A DNA stretch of 64,000 nucleotides, from positions 2,849,462 to 2,913,461 of the forward strand of contig NZ_CP024081.1 of assembly GCF_003033885.1 (NCBI RefSeq). Reading direction: 5' to 3'. A program made the translations under genes and the position numbers. The DNA is from Pseudomonas rhizophila. Lineage in GTDB: Bacteria > Pseudomonadota > Gammaproteobacteria > Pseudomonadales > Pseudomonadaceae. The notes under the pieces are model-generated. The model was not told the DNA's origin. It worked only from the letters and a program-made list of their open reading frames with translations, and did no database searches. The stretch's first letter is position 1. Each line of letters opens with the position of its first letter. Positions 9,222-18,898 of the stretch are shown in pieces.

Positions 9222-11279
9222 ATGATGAATATGCCAATGAGCAAAACCGTCGTCGCCAAGGCGTCGGAGCAACCGAAAACCGCGATTTCGGCCTTGTGGC
9301 GGCCAGCGCTGGTGCAAGCTTTCGTCAAGCTCGATCCGCGCCAGTTGCACCGCGCCCCGGTGATGCTGGTGGTGGAGCTGACCGCAATTCTCACCACGGT
9401 GTTGTGTTTCGTTCCGGACAGCAGCGTGCCGACTTTTGTTGCCGCGCAAATTGCCCTGTGGCTGTGGTTCACGGTGCTGTTCGCCAACTTTGCCGAAGCC
9501 CTGGCCGAAGGTCGCGGCAAGGCCCGGGCAGACAGTCTCAAGGCCGGTAGCGAAGGCCTGAGCGCACGTCGCCAGACGGCCAACGGCTTTGAGGTGATAG
9601 CCGCCACCCGCCTGCGAAAAGGCGACGTGGTACGCGTCGAGGCGGGGGAGATGATTCCTGGCGATGGTGAAGTGATCGAAGGCATCGCTGCAGTGAACGA
9701 GGCGGCGATTACTGGCGAATCGGCCCCGGTCATCCGCGAGTCCGGCGGCGACCGTTCAGCCGTCACCGGCAACACGCGCCTGGTCTCCGACTGGCTGCTG
9801 GTGCGTGTCACCAGTAACCCCGGTGAATCCACCCTGGACCGTATGATCGCCCTCGTCGAAGGCGCCAAGCGGCAGAAGACGCCCAACGAAGTGGCGTTGG
9901 ATATTCTGCTGATCGGCCTGACGCTGATCTTCCTGCTGGTGGTGGTGACGCTGCAGCCGTTCGCGCATTTCGCCAACGGTAATTTGCCGCTGGTGTTTCT
10001 GGTGGCGCTGCTGGTGACGTTGATTCCCACCACCATCGGCGGGCTGTTGTCGGCCATCGGCATCGCCGGGATGGATCGACTGGTACGCCTGAACGTGATC
10101 GCCAAGTCCGGCCGCGCCGTGGAAGCGGCGGGGGACGTGCATGTGCTGATGCTGGACAAGACCGGCACCATCACCTTCGGCAATCGTCGTTGTGCCGCGG
10201 TTCACGCCGCGCCCGGCGTGAGCGTCAAGGAACTGACCGAAGGCGCGTTATTCGCTTCGTTGGCCGACGACACGGCGGAGGGCAAGTCCATCGTCGAGTA
10301 CCTGCGGGGTTTGCATTCGCAACCCGAGCCTGGCGCCGAACTGCTTACCGCTGTGCCGTTCAGTGCTGAAACCCGATTGTCCGGTGTCGACTATCAGGGC
10401 CGGGTGTACCGCAAAGGGGCCGTGGATTCGTTGCTGAGTTTTATCGGCCTGTCGAAAAGCGAACTGCCACCTGCACTGGCACGGGAGGTGGACAAGATCG
10501 CCCAGAGCGGCGGTACCCCCTTGCTGGTGTGCGTTGACGGCAAGCTGCTGGGGGCGATTCATCTGAAGGACGTGGTCAAGCCCGGTATCCGCGAGCGCTT
10601 TGCCGAGCTGCGCAAGTTGGGGATTCGCACGGTGATGGTCACCGGCGACAACCCACTGACCGCCGCCGCCATTGCTGCCGAGGCCGGCGTCGATGACGTG
10701 CTGGCCGAGGCCACACCGGAGAAAAAACTGGCGCGCATCCGTCATGAGCAGAATGACGGTCGTCTGGTGGCGATGTGTGGTGACGGTGCTAACGATGCGC
10801 CGGCCCTGGCCCAGGCTGACGTCGGCATGGCGATGAACGACGGCACCCAGGCGGCGCGAGAGGCGGCCAACATGGTCGATCTGGACAGCGATCCGACCAA
10901 GTTGCTGGACGTGGTGCAAATCGGCAAGGAACTGCTGGTGACCCGTGGGGCCTTGACGACGTTTTCCATCGCCAACGACATCGCCAAGTACTTCGCTATC
11001 CTGCCGGCGCTATTTGCCTCGATCTATCCACAACTGGGTGTGCTGAACGTGATGCACCTGAGCAGCCCGCAAAGCGCGATTCTGTCGGCCATTGTGTTCA
11101 ACGCCTTGATCATCGTGGTGCTGATCCCGTTGGCGTTGCGTGGCGTGCGGGTGCAGGCCGCCAGCGCGGCGGCGCTGCTGCGGCGCAATCTGCTGATCTA
11201 TGGCCTGGGTGGGATCGTGGTGCCGTTCGTGGGGATCAAGGCGATCGACATGTTGCTGACGGCGTTGGGGCTGGTTTGA
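9222..11279 (+). CDS. kdpB: Potassium-transporting P-type ATPase subunit KdpB
   Basis: 685 residues, type IA P-type ATPase. Visible motifs: TGESAPV of the actuator domain, DKTGTIT with the phosphorylated Asp near residue 312, the nucleotide-binding domain, and [16 protein letters not shown] near the hinge. The catalytic and coupling subunit of KdpFABC. It may start at either of two adjacent ATG codons (9222 or 9225). The operon is tightly packed up to this gene; the next gap (to kdpC) is 99 bases and carries a long palindrome. Confidence 0.97.
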   Translation: MMNMPMSKTVVAKASEQPKTAISALWRPALVQAFVKLDPRQLHRAPVMLVVELTAILTTVLCFVPDSSVPTFVAAQIALWLWFTVLFANFAEALAEGRGKARADSLKAGSEGLSARRQTANGFEVIAATRLRKGDVVRVEAGEMIPGDGEVIEGIAAVNEAAITGESAPVIRESGGDRSAVTGNTRLVSDWLLVRVTSNPGESTLDRMIALVEGAKRQKTPNEVALDILLIGLTLIFLLVVVTLQPFAHFANGNLPLVFLVALLVTLIPTTIGGLLSAIGIAGMDRLVRLNVIAKSGRAVEAAGDVHVLMLDKTGTITFGNRRCAAVHAAPGVSVKELTEGALFASLADDTAEGKSIVEYLRGLHSQPEPGAELLTAVPFSAETRLSGVDYQGRVYRKGAVDSLLSFIGLSKSELPPALAREVDKIAQSGGTPLLVCVDGKLLGAIHLKDVVKPGIRERFAELRKLGIRTVMVTGDNPLTAAAIAAEAGVDDVLAEATPEKKLARIRHEQNDGRLVAMCGDGANDAPALAQADVGMAMNDGTQAAREAANMVDLDSDPTKLLDVVQIGKELLVTRGALTTFSIANDIAKYFAILPALFASIYPQLGVLNVMHLSSPQSAILSAIVFNALIIVVLIPLALRGVRVQAASAAALLRRNLLIYGLGGIVVPFVGIKAIDMLLTALGLV

Positions 11280-11301
11280 GCGGATAACCAACGCTCACCT
11301 T

Positions 11302-11335
11302 CACTTTGTGGGAGCAAGCTTTGCTCCCACAAAGT
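11302..11335. repeat. Long perfect hairpin between kdpB and kdpC
   Basis: CACTTTGTGGGAGCAA and its exact complement form a 16-bp stem with a 3-base loop. It shares the GTGGGAGCAA arm with the dispersed REP-like repeats elsewhere. It has no U run, so it is not a standard terminator; it could slow RNA decay or trim expression of the genes behind it. Confidence 0.8.
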
Positions 11336-11378
11336 GGTTCCCACAGGTAATTTTTTCATTCAATTCGAGGATTTCTGG

Positions 11379-11924
11379 ATGTTCACTCTGATACGCCCGG
11401 CCTTGAGCCTATTGCTTCTGATGACCCTGATCACCGGCGTTGCGTACCCCTTGCTGGTTACGGGCGTGGCGCAAGTCGCGTTTCCCGCCCAGGCCAACGG
11501 CAGCCTGATCGTTGATGCCGACGGCAAGGTCCGCGGCTCTCTGTTGATCGCCCAGGATTTCCAGGGCGATGCCTGGTTCCATCCACGTCCATCGGCGGGT
11601 GCTTTCGCCACGGTAGCCAGCGGCGCCAGCAACTTTTCCCCGAGCAATCCGGCCCTGGCCGCACGGGTGATCGGTGACGCCCAGGCCTTGCAAGTGCCGG
11701 GTCAAGGCCCAGTGCCGTTGGCGCTGCTGACCACCTCGGGCAGCGGACTGGATCCCCACTTGCCACCGGCAGCGATTGCCTATCAACTGGCGCGTGTCGC
11801 CGCCGCACGCAATCTGCCGGTATCGTCCGTGCAGCAACTGCTCGACGCTCACATCGAGCAACCGCTGGTGGGGCCGCCGGTGGTGAATGTGCTGGCGTTG
11901 AACCTGGCGCTGGAAAAACTGTAG
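11379..11924 (+). CDS. kdpC: Potassium-transporting ATPase subunit KdpC
   Basis: 181 residues: one N-terminal transmembrane helix ([21 protein letters not shown]) and a periplasmic domain with [17 protein letters not shown] and [14 protein letters not shown], all typical of KdpC. It stabilises the KdpA-KdpB complex. The ATG at 11379 follows GAGG at a good distance; the in-frame GTG at 11334 would run through the repeat hairpin and is rejected. Confidence 0.96.
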   Translation: MFTLIRPALSLLLLMTLITGVAYPLLVTGVAQVAFPAQANGSLIVDADGKVRGSLLIAQDFQGDAWFHPRPSAGAFATVASGASNFSPSNPALAARVIGDAQALQVPGQGPVPLALLTTSGSGLDPHLPPAAIAYQLARVAAARNLPVSSVQQLLDAHIEQPLVGPPVVNVLALNLALEKL

Positions 11925-11926
11925 AC

Positions 11927-11958
11927 CCCTGTGGGAGCAAAGCTTTGCTCCCACAGGG
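11927..11958. repeat. 32-bp perfect palindrome between kdpC and kdpD
   Basis: CCCTGTGGGAGCAAAG joined directly to its reverse complement. Same arm as the kdpB-kdpC hairpin and the REP-like repeats. It separates the transporter genes from the sensor-regulator genes. Confidence 0.85.
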
Positions 11959-11992
11959 CGTTTGATCAACATCTGAAAGAGAACCCGAACAC

Positions 11993-14644
11993 ATGAGCGA
12001 CTCCGGCCGCGCCGATGCACTGTTAGCCAAGCTGCCCCGCAATGACCGGGGCCGGCTCAAGGTCTTCCTGGGTGCGTCGCCGGGTGTCGGCAAGACCTAC
12101 GCCATGCTGCAGGCGGCCCACACGCAACTGCGCCAAGGTGTCAGGGTGGTTGCCGGCGTGGTGGAGACTCACGGCCGCAGTGAGACTGAAGCGCTGCTCG
12201 GCGGTCTGGTGCAGCAGCCGCTGGTGCGTTCGGAGTATCGCGGTGTGATGCTCGAGGAAATGGACCTTGATGGTCTGCTCGCGGCTCGACCGGCCTTGGT
12301 GCTGGTGGACGAACTGGCCCACAGCAACGCGCCCGGCAGCCGACATGCCAAACGCTGGCAAGACATTCAGGAGTTGCTGGCCGCCGGCATCGATGTCTAC
12401 ACCACCGTCAATGTCCAGCACCTGGAAAGTCTCAACGATCAGGTGCGCGGTATCACCGGCGTGCAAGTTCGAGAGACGCTGCCCGACTGGGTCCTGCAGG
12501 AGGCCGATGAACTGCTGTTGATCGACCTGCCACCGCGCGAGCTGCTGGAGCGCCTGCGCGATGGCAAGGTTTATGTGCCGGAACAGGCGCGCGCTGCGAT
12601 CGATGCATTTTTCAGCCAGACCAACCTCACCGCATTGCGTGAGCTGGCCATGCAAACTGCCGCTGCACAGGTGGACAACGATCTTGCCCAGGGCTATCGC
12701 CAACTGGGCCAGGCGGCTCCGGCGGTGCGGGGACGATTGTTGGTGGGGGTTGACGGTGATGCCCAGGCCGAACGTCTGGTACGCCACGCCAGCCGCGTCG
12801 CCCAGCGTCGGCATCTTCCCTGGAGCCTGGTGCATGTGGACAACGGCAGCACGCGGGACGAGCCATCGCGCCAGCGCCTGCAAAATGCCCAGCAACTTGC
12901 CGAACGCCTGGGTGGGGAAGTGGTGCTGCTACGGGCCGGTGAAGTCGCCAGGACCTTGATCCAGCACGCCACCGAACGTCGCGCTACGCTGGTGCTGGTG
13001 GGACAGTCCAGGAGGCGTCTGCGCCGGCGGCTGTTCGGTGGTGGCTTGGCTGCGCGTTTGCTGCGCGATGCCAGAGGGTTGGAAATCAACGTACTGGATC
13101 GCGATGAACAGCCCCCTGCGGCCCGTGAGCGTTCAAACGCCGCCCTGGCTGGTTTCGACTACGTGCTGGCGCTGTTGGCGACGGCGGCGGCCAGTGCGCT
13201 GGCTTGGGGGGTCTCCGGGCTTCTTCCCTTGCCTAATATCTCCCTGGTGTTTCTGATGGCGGTGTTGCTGGTGGCGGTTCGCAGCAGCCTCGGCCCTGCG
13301 CTGGCCTGCGCGGCGCTGTCGTTCCTGGCCTATGACTTTCTGTTCATCCCACCGAATTTTTCCTTCACCATCCAGCGTGAAGAAGACGTACTCACCCTGG
13401 TGTTCTTCTTGCTCATGGCGGCCCTGACCGGCAACCTTGCGGCCCGCCAGCGACGACAGTTGCAGGCGCTGCGCGAGACCCAGCAGGAAACCGGCGAGCT
13501 GCTTGACCTGTCCCGCAAACTCACCGCCGCGACCGACCGCCAGGCGGTGATCAGCGCCGCCGCGCAACACCTCAACGGCTGGCACGACCTGCAACTGTGC
13601 CTGCTCAACCGTGACGGCCAGGACGGCTGGAAGGTTGAGACAGCTGAACCATTGACCTTCACTGAAGCTGAGCGCGCGGCCGCCGATTGGGCCTGGCAAC
13701 ACGACCAACCGGCCGGCGCCGGCACCGGGACGCTGCCGTCCGGGCGCTGGTGGTGGTGGCCGTTGTCGACAGAGGAGGGCCCGCTGGCGTTGCTGGGCGT
13801 TTGCCCGAAAGAAGGCAAGCCGTTGAGCGGCCAGCGGCGTCGTCTGCTGGCGGCCCTCAGTCAGCCGCTGGCGCAGGCCCTGGCTCGGGCGCAACTGGCC
13901 CAGGATCTGGAAGCAGCGCGCCTGCACGGCGAAACCGAGCAACTGCGCAGTGCGTTGTTGGCGTCGGTGTCCCACGATTTGCGCACGCCGCTGACCTCCA
14001 TGCGCGGCAGTATCGACAGCCTGTTGGCGTTGGGAGAGGCGATCCCGTTGGCCGATCGCCGCGAACTGCTGGAAGGCACCCGTGATGAAGCTGAGCGCCT
14101 GGATCGCTACATCCAGAACTTGCTGGACATGACTCGTCTCGGCCATGGGGCCCTGAAGCTGGCGCGGGACTGGGTGTCGCCGGCCGATATCGTCGGCAGC
14201 GCGTTGAACCGGTTGTGGGCGGTGCTGGCACCGTTGACGGTGGGCATCGAAGTGCCGGCCGAGTTGCCGTTGTTGTATGTTCACGCGGCGTTGATCGAAC
14301 AGGCCTTGGTGAACGTGCTGGAGAACGCCGCACGATTTTCACCGACTCACGGGCGATTGCTGCTCAGCGCAGGGGCGACGGACAGCGAAGTTTTTTTCGC
14401 CGTGGCCGACGAGGGGCCTGGGATCCCTGAAGAAGAGCGCGAGAAAATCTTCGACATGTTCTATACCGCTGCGCGCGGGGATCGCGGCGGGCAGGGCACG
14501 GGGCTGGGGCTGGCGATCTGTCAGGGCATGGTCGGTGCCCATGGCGGGCGGATCAGCGTGGACACCGGCCTGGACGGGCGCGGAACCTGCATCACCCTGC
14601 ACCTGCCATTACAGACACAACCGGGCCTGGACGATGAAGCCTGA
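11993..14644 (+). CDS. kdpD: Sensor histidine kinase KdpD
   Basis: 883 residues. N-terminal KdpD domain with a Walker A (GASPGVGKTY, about residue 27) and VDELAHSN, then a universal-stress-protein-like domain (about 245-365), four transmembrane helices (about 385-490), a GAF-like region, HisKA with SVSHDLRTPLTS (His near residue 663) and HATPase with GPGIPEEE and GTGLGLAICQ. It senses K+ limitation and phosphorylates KdpE. The full sensing architecture is present. kdpE follows after 48 bases. Confidence 0.97.
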   Translation: MSDSGRADALLAKLPRNDRGRLKVFLGASPGVGKTYAMLQAAHTQLRQGVRVVAGVVETHGRSETEALLGGLVQQPLVRSEYRGVMLEEMDLDGLLAARPALVLVDELAHSNAPGSRHAKRWQDIQELLAAGIDVYTTVNVQHLESLNDQVRGITGVQVRETLPDWVLQEADELLLIDLPPRELLERLRDGKVYVPEQARAAIDAFFSQTNLTALRELAMQTAAAQVDNDLAQGYRQLGQAAPAVRGRLLVGVDGDAQAERLVRHASRVAQRRHLPWSLVHVDNGSTRDEPSRQRLQNAQQLAERLGGEVVLLRAGEVARTLIQHATERRATLVLVGQSRRRLRRRLFGGGLAARLLRDARGLEINVLDRDEQPPAARERSNAALAGFDYVLALLATAAASALAWGVSGLLPLPNISLVFLMAVLLVAVRSSLGPALACAALSFLAYDFLFIPPNFSFTIQREEDVLTLVFFLLMAALTGNLAARQRRQLQALRETQQETGELLDLSRKLTAATDRQAVISAAAQHLNGWHDLQLCLLNRDGQDGWKVETAEPLTFTEAERAAADWAWQHDQPAGAGTGTLPSGRWWWWPLSTEEGPLALLGVCPKEGKPLSGQRRRLLAALSQPLAQALARAQLAQDLEAARLHGETEQLRSALLASVSHDLRTPLTSMRGSIDSLLALGEAIPLADRRELLEGTRDEAERLDRYIQNLLDMTRLGHGALKLARDWVSPADIVGSALNRLWAVLAPLTVGIEVPAELPLLYVHAALIEQALVNVLENAARFSPTHGRLLLSAGATDSEVFFAVADEGPGIPEEEREKIFDMFYTAARGDRGGQGTGLGLAICQGMVGAHGGRISVDTGLDGRGTCITLHLPLQTQPGLDDEA

Positions 14645-14692
14645 GCGGCGCTGGGTTACTCTCTTTCCACCTGATTGCATTGAACGGACCTC

Positions 14693-15391
14693 ATGAGCCA
14701 GACCGCGACCCTTTTGGTCATCGATGACGAACCGCAGATTCGCAAATTCCTGCGCATCAGCCTGACTTCCCAAGGCTACAAGGTGCTCGAAGCCGGCACC
14801 GGCGCCGAAGGCCTGGCCCAGGCGGCGCTGAACAAGCCCGATCTGCTGGTGCTCGACCTGGGCCTGCCGGACATGGACGGCCAGCAGGTACTGCGCGAGT
14901 TTCGCCAATGGTCCACGGTGCCGGTGCTGGTGCTCTCGGTGCGGGCCAGCGAAGCGCAGAAAGTCGAGGCGCTGGACAACGGCGCCAATGATTACGTCAC
15001 CAAGCCGTTCGGCATCCAGGAGTTTCTGGCGCGCATTCGTGCCTTGTTGCGTCAGGCCCCGGCAGGCGAGGCGCGGGAAGCGGCGCTGACGTTTGGTCCG
15101 CTGACGGTGGACCTGGCTTATCGCCGGGTTCTGCTCGATGGCACTGAAGTGGCCCTGACCCGCAAGGAATACGCCGTGCTGGCGCAATTGGCGCGCCATC
15201 CCGGGCGGGTCATTACCCAGCAGCAATTGCTCAAGGACATTTGGGGCCCGACCCACACCGAAGACACCCATTACTTGCGGATCGTGGTCGGTCATCTGCG
15301 GCAAAAACTGGCTGACGACCCGACCCGGCCCCGGTTCATTGCGACCGAGGCGGGGGTTGGGTATCGGTTGTTGGGGGAGGGTGGTGTTTAA
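14693..15391 (+). CDS. kdpE: Response regulator KdpE
   Basis: 232 residues, OmpR/PhoB class: receiver domain with IDDEP, phospho-acceptor Asp in LLVLDLGLPD, Thr/Ser in LSVRAS and Lys in TKPF, then a winged-helix DNA-binding domain (about 130-230) with TRKEYAVLAQL and THYLRIVVGHLRQKL. It activates kdpFABC, probably through the T-rich site near 7311. Last gene of the operon; a repeat hairpin separates it from the convergent patatin gene. Confidence 0.97.
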   Translation: MSQTATLLVIDDEPQIRKFLRISLTSQGYKVLEAGTGAEGLAQAALNKPDLLVLDLGLPDMDGQQVLREFRQWSTVPVLVLSVRASEAQKVEALDNGANDYVTKPFGIQEFLARIRALLRQAPAGEAREAALTFGPLTVDLAYRRVLLDGTEVALTRKEYAVLAQLARHPGRVITQQQLLKDIWGPTHTEDTHYLRIVVGHLRQKLADDPTRPRFIATEAGVGYRLLGEGGV

Positions 15392-15417
15392 CCACAAGGT
15401 TTCAAGCCAAGCGCTAT

Positions 15418-15447
15418 TGTGGCGAGGGGATAAATCCCCTTGCCACA
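15418..15447. repeat. Palindromic intergenic repeat (GTGGCGAGGGGAT type)
   Basis: 14-bp stem (one G-U/mismatch position) with a 2-base AA loop, second copy of the element at 5302-5333. Lies between convergent kdpE and the patatin gene. Confidence 0.75.
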
Positions 15448-15463
15448 GAGTTTAGTGCCACAT

Positions 15464-16501
15464 TCAGTTCTGCTCATTCTCATAGCGATCCAACGTATCG
15501 CTGGCAATCTCCCGCCCCAGGGCGATCAGCTCCGGCGCCTTGTAGAACTCGAAAAACCGGCACACCCGTTTCGGCACGTTGATCAGCACATCCGGTGGAT
15601 ACCCGGCGATCTTGTATTGGGCCAGGGACGTCTGCATCACCTCGAAACTCTGGTTGATCAGATCCAGCAGCGAGGCCGGGCCAACGTTGTCGATGATGAA
15701 CGAACCGGTCGCCGATTTCGGCGCACCTTCGGACTCCGGCGCGGCGGCCGGTTGTTGGCCCTCGGGCTCGGCGGATTCCAGCCATGGATTGATCTCGGCG
15801 GCTTCGGCTTTTAGCGCCTCCTGTTCCAGCAGCAGCAACTGCTCGGCTTGCTTGCGACGGAACGGTAGACGCGAGCCCAGGGAACTGACGAGGGTGTCGA
15901 AGCGACGCTTGAACGCTGCCGGGCGCTGGATGACCGGCAGTCGGTACTGTTTCTGGTTGGTGGCGTTGAGGTTGACCGCGATGATCAGGTCGCAATGGCT
16001 CGACACCACCGGCACGATGGGTAACGGATTGAGCAGGCCGCCATCCACCAGCATGCGGTTGCCTTGCATCACGGGGGTGAACAGGCTGGGAATCGCCGCC
16101 GAGGCGCGCATTGCCTGATGCAGGCAACCTTCCTGGAACCAGATTTCCTGCTGATTGGTCAGGTCGGTGGCCACGGCAGTGTAGGGAATACGCAGGTCTT
16201 CGATATTGAGTTCGCCGACGATCTTGCGAATTTGCCCGAAGACTTTCTCGCCGCGAATCGCCCCCAGGCGAAAGCTGACGTCCACCAGTCGCAGCACATC
16301 CAGGTAATCCAGGCTTTCAATCCAGTTACGGTAATCGTCGAGCTTGCCCGCAGCATAGATTCCGCCCACCACGGCACCCATGGAGCAGCCGGCGATGCAA
16401 GCGATGTCGTAGCCACGTCGTTCGATTTCTTCGATCACCCCGATATGGGCGTAGCCCCGGGCGCCACCCGATCCCAGTACCAATGCGACACGTTTTGTCA
16501 T
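15464..16501 (-). CDS. Patatin-like phospholipase (RssA/NTE family)
   Basis: 345 residues. Patatin signatures: oxyanion hole VLGSGGARGYAH (residues about 8-19), nucleophile motif GCSMG, and catalytic Asp in VDGGLLNPLP. No signal peptide, so it acts inside the cell or at the inner membrane. The C-terminal third is charged and less conserved. The start at 16501 (MTKRVALVLG) is chosen because the patatin fold begins right there and AGAGG lies upstream; longer reading frame upstream has no homology. The substrate (phospholipid or lysophospholipid) is not known. Confidence 0.88.
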   Translation of the reverse strand: MTKRVALVLGSGGARGYAHIGVIEEIERRGYDIACIAGCSMGAVVGGIYAAGKLDDYRNWIESLDYLDVLRLVDVSFRLGAIRGEKVFGQIRKIVGELNIEDLRIPYTAVATDLTNQQEIWFQEGCLHQAMRASAAIPSLFTPVMQGNRMLVDGGLLNPLPIVPVVSSHCDLIIAVNLNATNQKQYRLPVIQRPAAFKRRFDTLVSSLGSRLPFRRKQAEQLLLLEQEALKAEAAEINPWLESAEPEGQQPAAAPESEGAPKSATGSFIIDNVGPASLLDLINQSFEVMQTSLAQYKIAGYPPDVLINVPKRVCRFFEFYKAPELIALGREIASDTLDRYENEQN

Positions 16502-16709
16502 GACCCGGCCTCTTGTAAAACAGACTTTAACAATGCACTTATCGACGGCTGGGCTCAATCGTTGTGGCGCAGGTGTCGTTTTTTGATACGCCGTGCCAGC
16601 ATTTGCGTATGCTCGCCCACACTTGTATTTACGCGGTCGGGCATTGGCACTTTTTGCCGGCTGGACCGTCTTACTTGCACGACTGTTGACCTGACTTGAG
16701 GTGTAATTG

Positions 16710-17000
16710 ATGAAAGCCCGGATTTGTCTGCCCCTGGTGGCATCCTTGATGGTTTTGGCCCTGGCCGGTTGTGCCGGCAAGACCGCTTACCGTGACAGTT
16801 GCGGCAGCCAGCTCGACAGTGCCTGGCGCGAACTGGACCTGGCCAAGGCCGAAGGTTTTGCCGGCACCGTGAGTTATTCCAAGGCCCTGTCGTTGTTGAC
16901 CGGCGCCAAGACCCAGCAGCAGTTCGAAGCGTTTGAGGGGTGCACCAAAAAGGCCGAGAAGGCCCGTTTCTACATCCGCGAATCCCGCGCAGGGCGTTAA
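16710..17000 (+). CDS. Small predicted lipoprotein of unknown function
   Basis: 96 residues. A lipoprotein signal peptide ends in LALAGC, with the lipidated Cys at residue 21. The mature part is charged, probably helical, with two further Cys residues (DSCGSQLDSAW and FEGCTKK) that might form a disulfide. GAGG precedes the ATG at 16710. Divergent from the patatin gene across about 200 bases and 106 bases before the CHAD gene. I do not recognise a named family. Confidence 0.75.
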   Translation: MKARICLPLVASLMVLALAGCAGKTAYRDSCGSQLDSAWRELDLAKAEGFAGTVSYSKALSLLTGAKTQQQFEAFEGCTKKAEKARFYIRESRAGR

Positions 17001-17023
17001 TAGCAGCGACAAGCTGTCAGCGG

Positions 17024-17068
17024 CAAGCTACAAGTTAAGGGAGCACTCTGCTCCTCACTTGAAGCTTG
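17024..17068. repeat. Imperfect hairpin repeat upstream of the CHAD gene
   Basis: Nested inverted arms: AAGCT/AGCTT, CAAGT/ACTTG and GGAGCA/TGCTCC around a CTC loop. The flanking text (AGCTACAAG..., CTTGCAGCTTG) resembles dispersed Pseudomonas repeats. Could also act as a leader hairpin. Confidence 0.45.
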
Positions 17069-17106
17069 CAGCTTGACGCTCAACGCTACGTACGGAGTAC
17101 GTCCCC

Positions 17107-17868
17107 ATGATTGATCGGCTGGTGGCCCGGATACTGGGCCTGGAAGTCCGGCTGCTGGCCTGTCAGGCCCGCCTCAATGCCCATACCGACAGTGAAGCCC
17201 TGCATGACCTGCGGACCACGGTTCGCCGTTTGCGCAGCTTGCTTCGTCCGTTGCGCGGTTTGCCCGGTGTCGAGCAGCTGGAAACGGCGGCCTCGGCGGT
17301 CGGCGCGCTGACCACGCCCCTGCGTGACCGGGAAGTGCTGGCCGCCTACCTTGAGCAGCACGGCAAGATCGAAGCCGCGCGGCGGCGCCAGGTGCAAATG
17401 GCCGATGCTTATCCCGCCGTTGCCGGCAGCCCGGAGCTGGCCCAATTGCTGATGGTGCTCGATGCTTTCCCGCGCTTCATTCGCGCGGCGCAACGTCAGG
17501 ACCTGCTTAAAGGTCTGCGCAAACGCATCGAAAAGCGCCTGGACAAACAATGGAAGAAACTCGGCGAAGCCTTGGGCGATCCGGCCCATGATCGCCACCG
17601 TTTGCGGCTGCTGATCAAGCGTGTGCGCTACGCCATCGAAGCCTACCCCGAACTTGACCGCCTACCCGAAGCGCCCATGCCACGGCTCAAGTCCGCCCAA
17701 GGCGCCTTGGGGGACTGGCACGATTGCTGGCAATGGCTGGCCAGGGCCAAGCAGGAAAGCGACTTGCAATCCTGCGTGCCGGTCTGGCTCAGCACGATGG
17801 AAAAGGCCGAGGCCAAGTCCGATAAAGTGCTCGATAAACTCGTTGCCAGTTGCTTCAAAAAATCCTGA
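17107..17868 (+). CDS. CHAD domain protein
   Basis: 253 residues, almost all a CHAD domain: helical, Arg- and His-rich, with the paired motifs EALHDLRTTVRRLRSLLRPL near residue 30 and HDRHRLRLLIKRVRYAIE near residue 160. CHAD domains bind polyphosphate through these basic helices. Here the usual N-terminal CYTH (triphosphatase) domain is absent, so it is a stand-alone polyphosphate-binding candidate. Single gene, followed by a REP pair. Confidence 0.85.
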   Translation: MIDRLVARILGLEVRLLACQARLNAHTDSEALHDLRTTVRRLRSLLRPLRGLPGVEQLETAASAVGALTTPLRDREVLAAYLEQHGKIEAARRRQVQMADAYPAVAGSPELAQLLMVLDAFPRFIRAAQRQDLLKGLRKRIEKRLDKQWKKLGEALGDPAHDRHRLRLLIKRVRYAIEAYPELDRLPEAPMPRLKSAQGALGDWHDCWQWLARAKQESDLQSCVPVWLSTMEKAEAKSDKVLDKLVASCFKKS

Positions 17869-17885
17869 GTCCTGCAGATATTCCC

Positions 17886-17977
17886 TTGTGGGAGCGAGCC
17901 TGCTCGCGATAGCGCCGCGTCAGTCACCAGTTATTCAAGCTGACTCACCGCTATCGCGAGCAGGCTCGCTCCCACAG
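17886..17977. repeat. REP pair in inverted orientation
   Basis: Two facing copies of the GGGAGCGAGCCTGCTCGCG palindrome, about 40 bases apart. Confidence 0.9.
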
Positions 17978-18100
17978 TAAATTGGCGGGGTTGGGATGCC
18001 GCGGCCTATCTGTCAGTCTCTTTGGCCAGAATGAGCGCTGTGCCACCCGTCTGGGCTGGTTAAGATTCCTGCATCTTTTTCCCATGTTTTCGAGGTTGTC

Positions 18101-18898
18101 ATGCGCTTTTCCGATTTGATCGATGCCGTGCGCCGTCAGCCTGACTGCGTGATCATCGCGCCTGAATGGGGTCAGGGACGCGCCAGTTTTGGCGGGCTGG
18201 TGGCGGCGCTGCAATATGAAGCGATGCGTGCGCGGGTTCCGGCGGATCGCCCGGTGCGTTCGCTGGCGATCACCTTCGTCGGGCCGGTAGAGGCCGACGT
18301 ACCCGTCAGTTTTGAAGTCGACGTATTGCGTGAAGGCAAGGCGGTCAGCCAAGTGTTGGGGCGAGCGGTACAGAACGGTCAGGTAGTGACCGTGGTACAA
18401 GGCAGCTTCGGCGCCTCGCGCTCTTCCGTGGTGGCGGTCCAGGCCGACCCCGCGCCTGAGTTCAAAAGCGTGGAGCAATGCCAGGAACTGCCCTACATCA
18501 AGGGCGCTACGCCGGAATTCATGCGTCACCTGGCGCTGTGCTGGAGTGTTGGTGGCCTGCCGTTTACGGGCAACAAATCCCGCAGTATGGGGGGCTGGGT
18601 GCGCTTGCGTGGTGATGTCAAAGAGGAGCCGCTGAACGAGGGGCACATCCTGGCATTGGTCGATGCCTGGCCTCCGGCGCTGCTACCCCATCTCACTCAA
18701 ATGGCACCGGGCAGTACGCTCACCTGGACCATTGAATTCGTCCAGCCACTGCTGGAACTTACGACACTGGACTGGTGCAAATACCTGGCCGAGATCGAGC
18801 ATGCCCAGGACGGCTATGGCCATGTCGCCGCCAGGTTCTGGAGCGCGGATGGTCGCTTGATCGCCCTGAGCCGGCAGACAGTGACAGTTTTCGCCTAA
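18101..18898 (+). CDS. TesB-like acyl-CoA thioesterase (double hotdog)
   Basis: 265 residues forming two hotdog folds: the first around QGRASFGGLVAALQYEAM, the second around GWVRLRGDVKEEPLNEGHILALVDAWPPALL. This matches the thioesterase-like superfamily (TesB/FadM related) found across Pseudomonas. Predicted to hydrolyse acyl-CoA in the cytoplasm; chain length is not readable. The stop codon overlaps by 4 bases the stop of the convergent small gene on the other strand. Confidence 0.8.
   Translation: MRFSDLIDAVRRQPDCVIIAPEWGQGRASFGGLVAALQYEAMRARVPADRPVRSLAITFVGPVEADVPVSFEVDVLREGKAVSQVLGRAVQNGQVVTVVQGSFGASRSSVVAVQADPAPEFKSVEQCQELPYIKGATPEFMRHLALCWSVGGLPFTGNKSRSMGGWVRLRGDVKEEPLNEGHILALVDAWPPALLPHLTQMAPGSTLTWTIEFVQPLLELTTLDWCKYLAEIEHAQDGYGHVAARFWSADGRLIALSRQTVTVFA

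Noticed and set aside
8066..10183. A 705-codon open frame antisense to kdpA-kdpB
   Set aside because: It is an artefact of GC-rich codon bias: low complexity, Gln/Arg/Ala-rich, no domain, no ribosome site, and the sense strand holds clearly conserved KdpA and KdpB.
15418..15447. Treating the GTGGCGAGGGGAT hairpin as a kdpE terminator
   Set aside because: No U run, and the same sequence occurs at 5302-5333 in an unrelated place, so it is better called a dispersed repeat.
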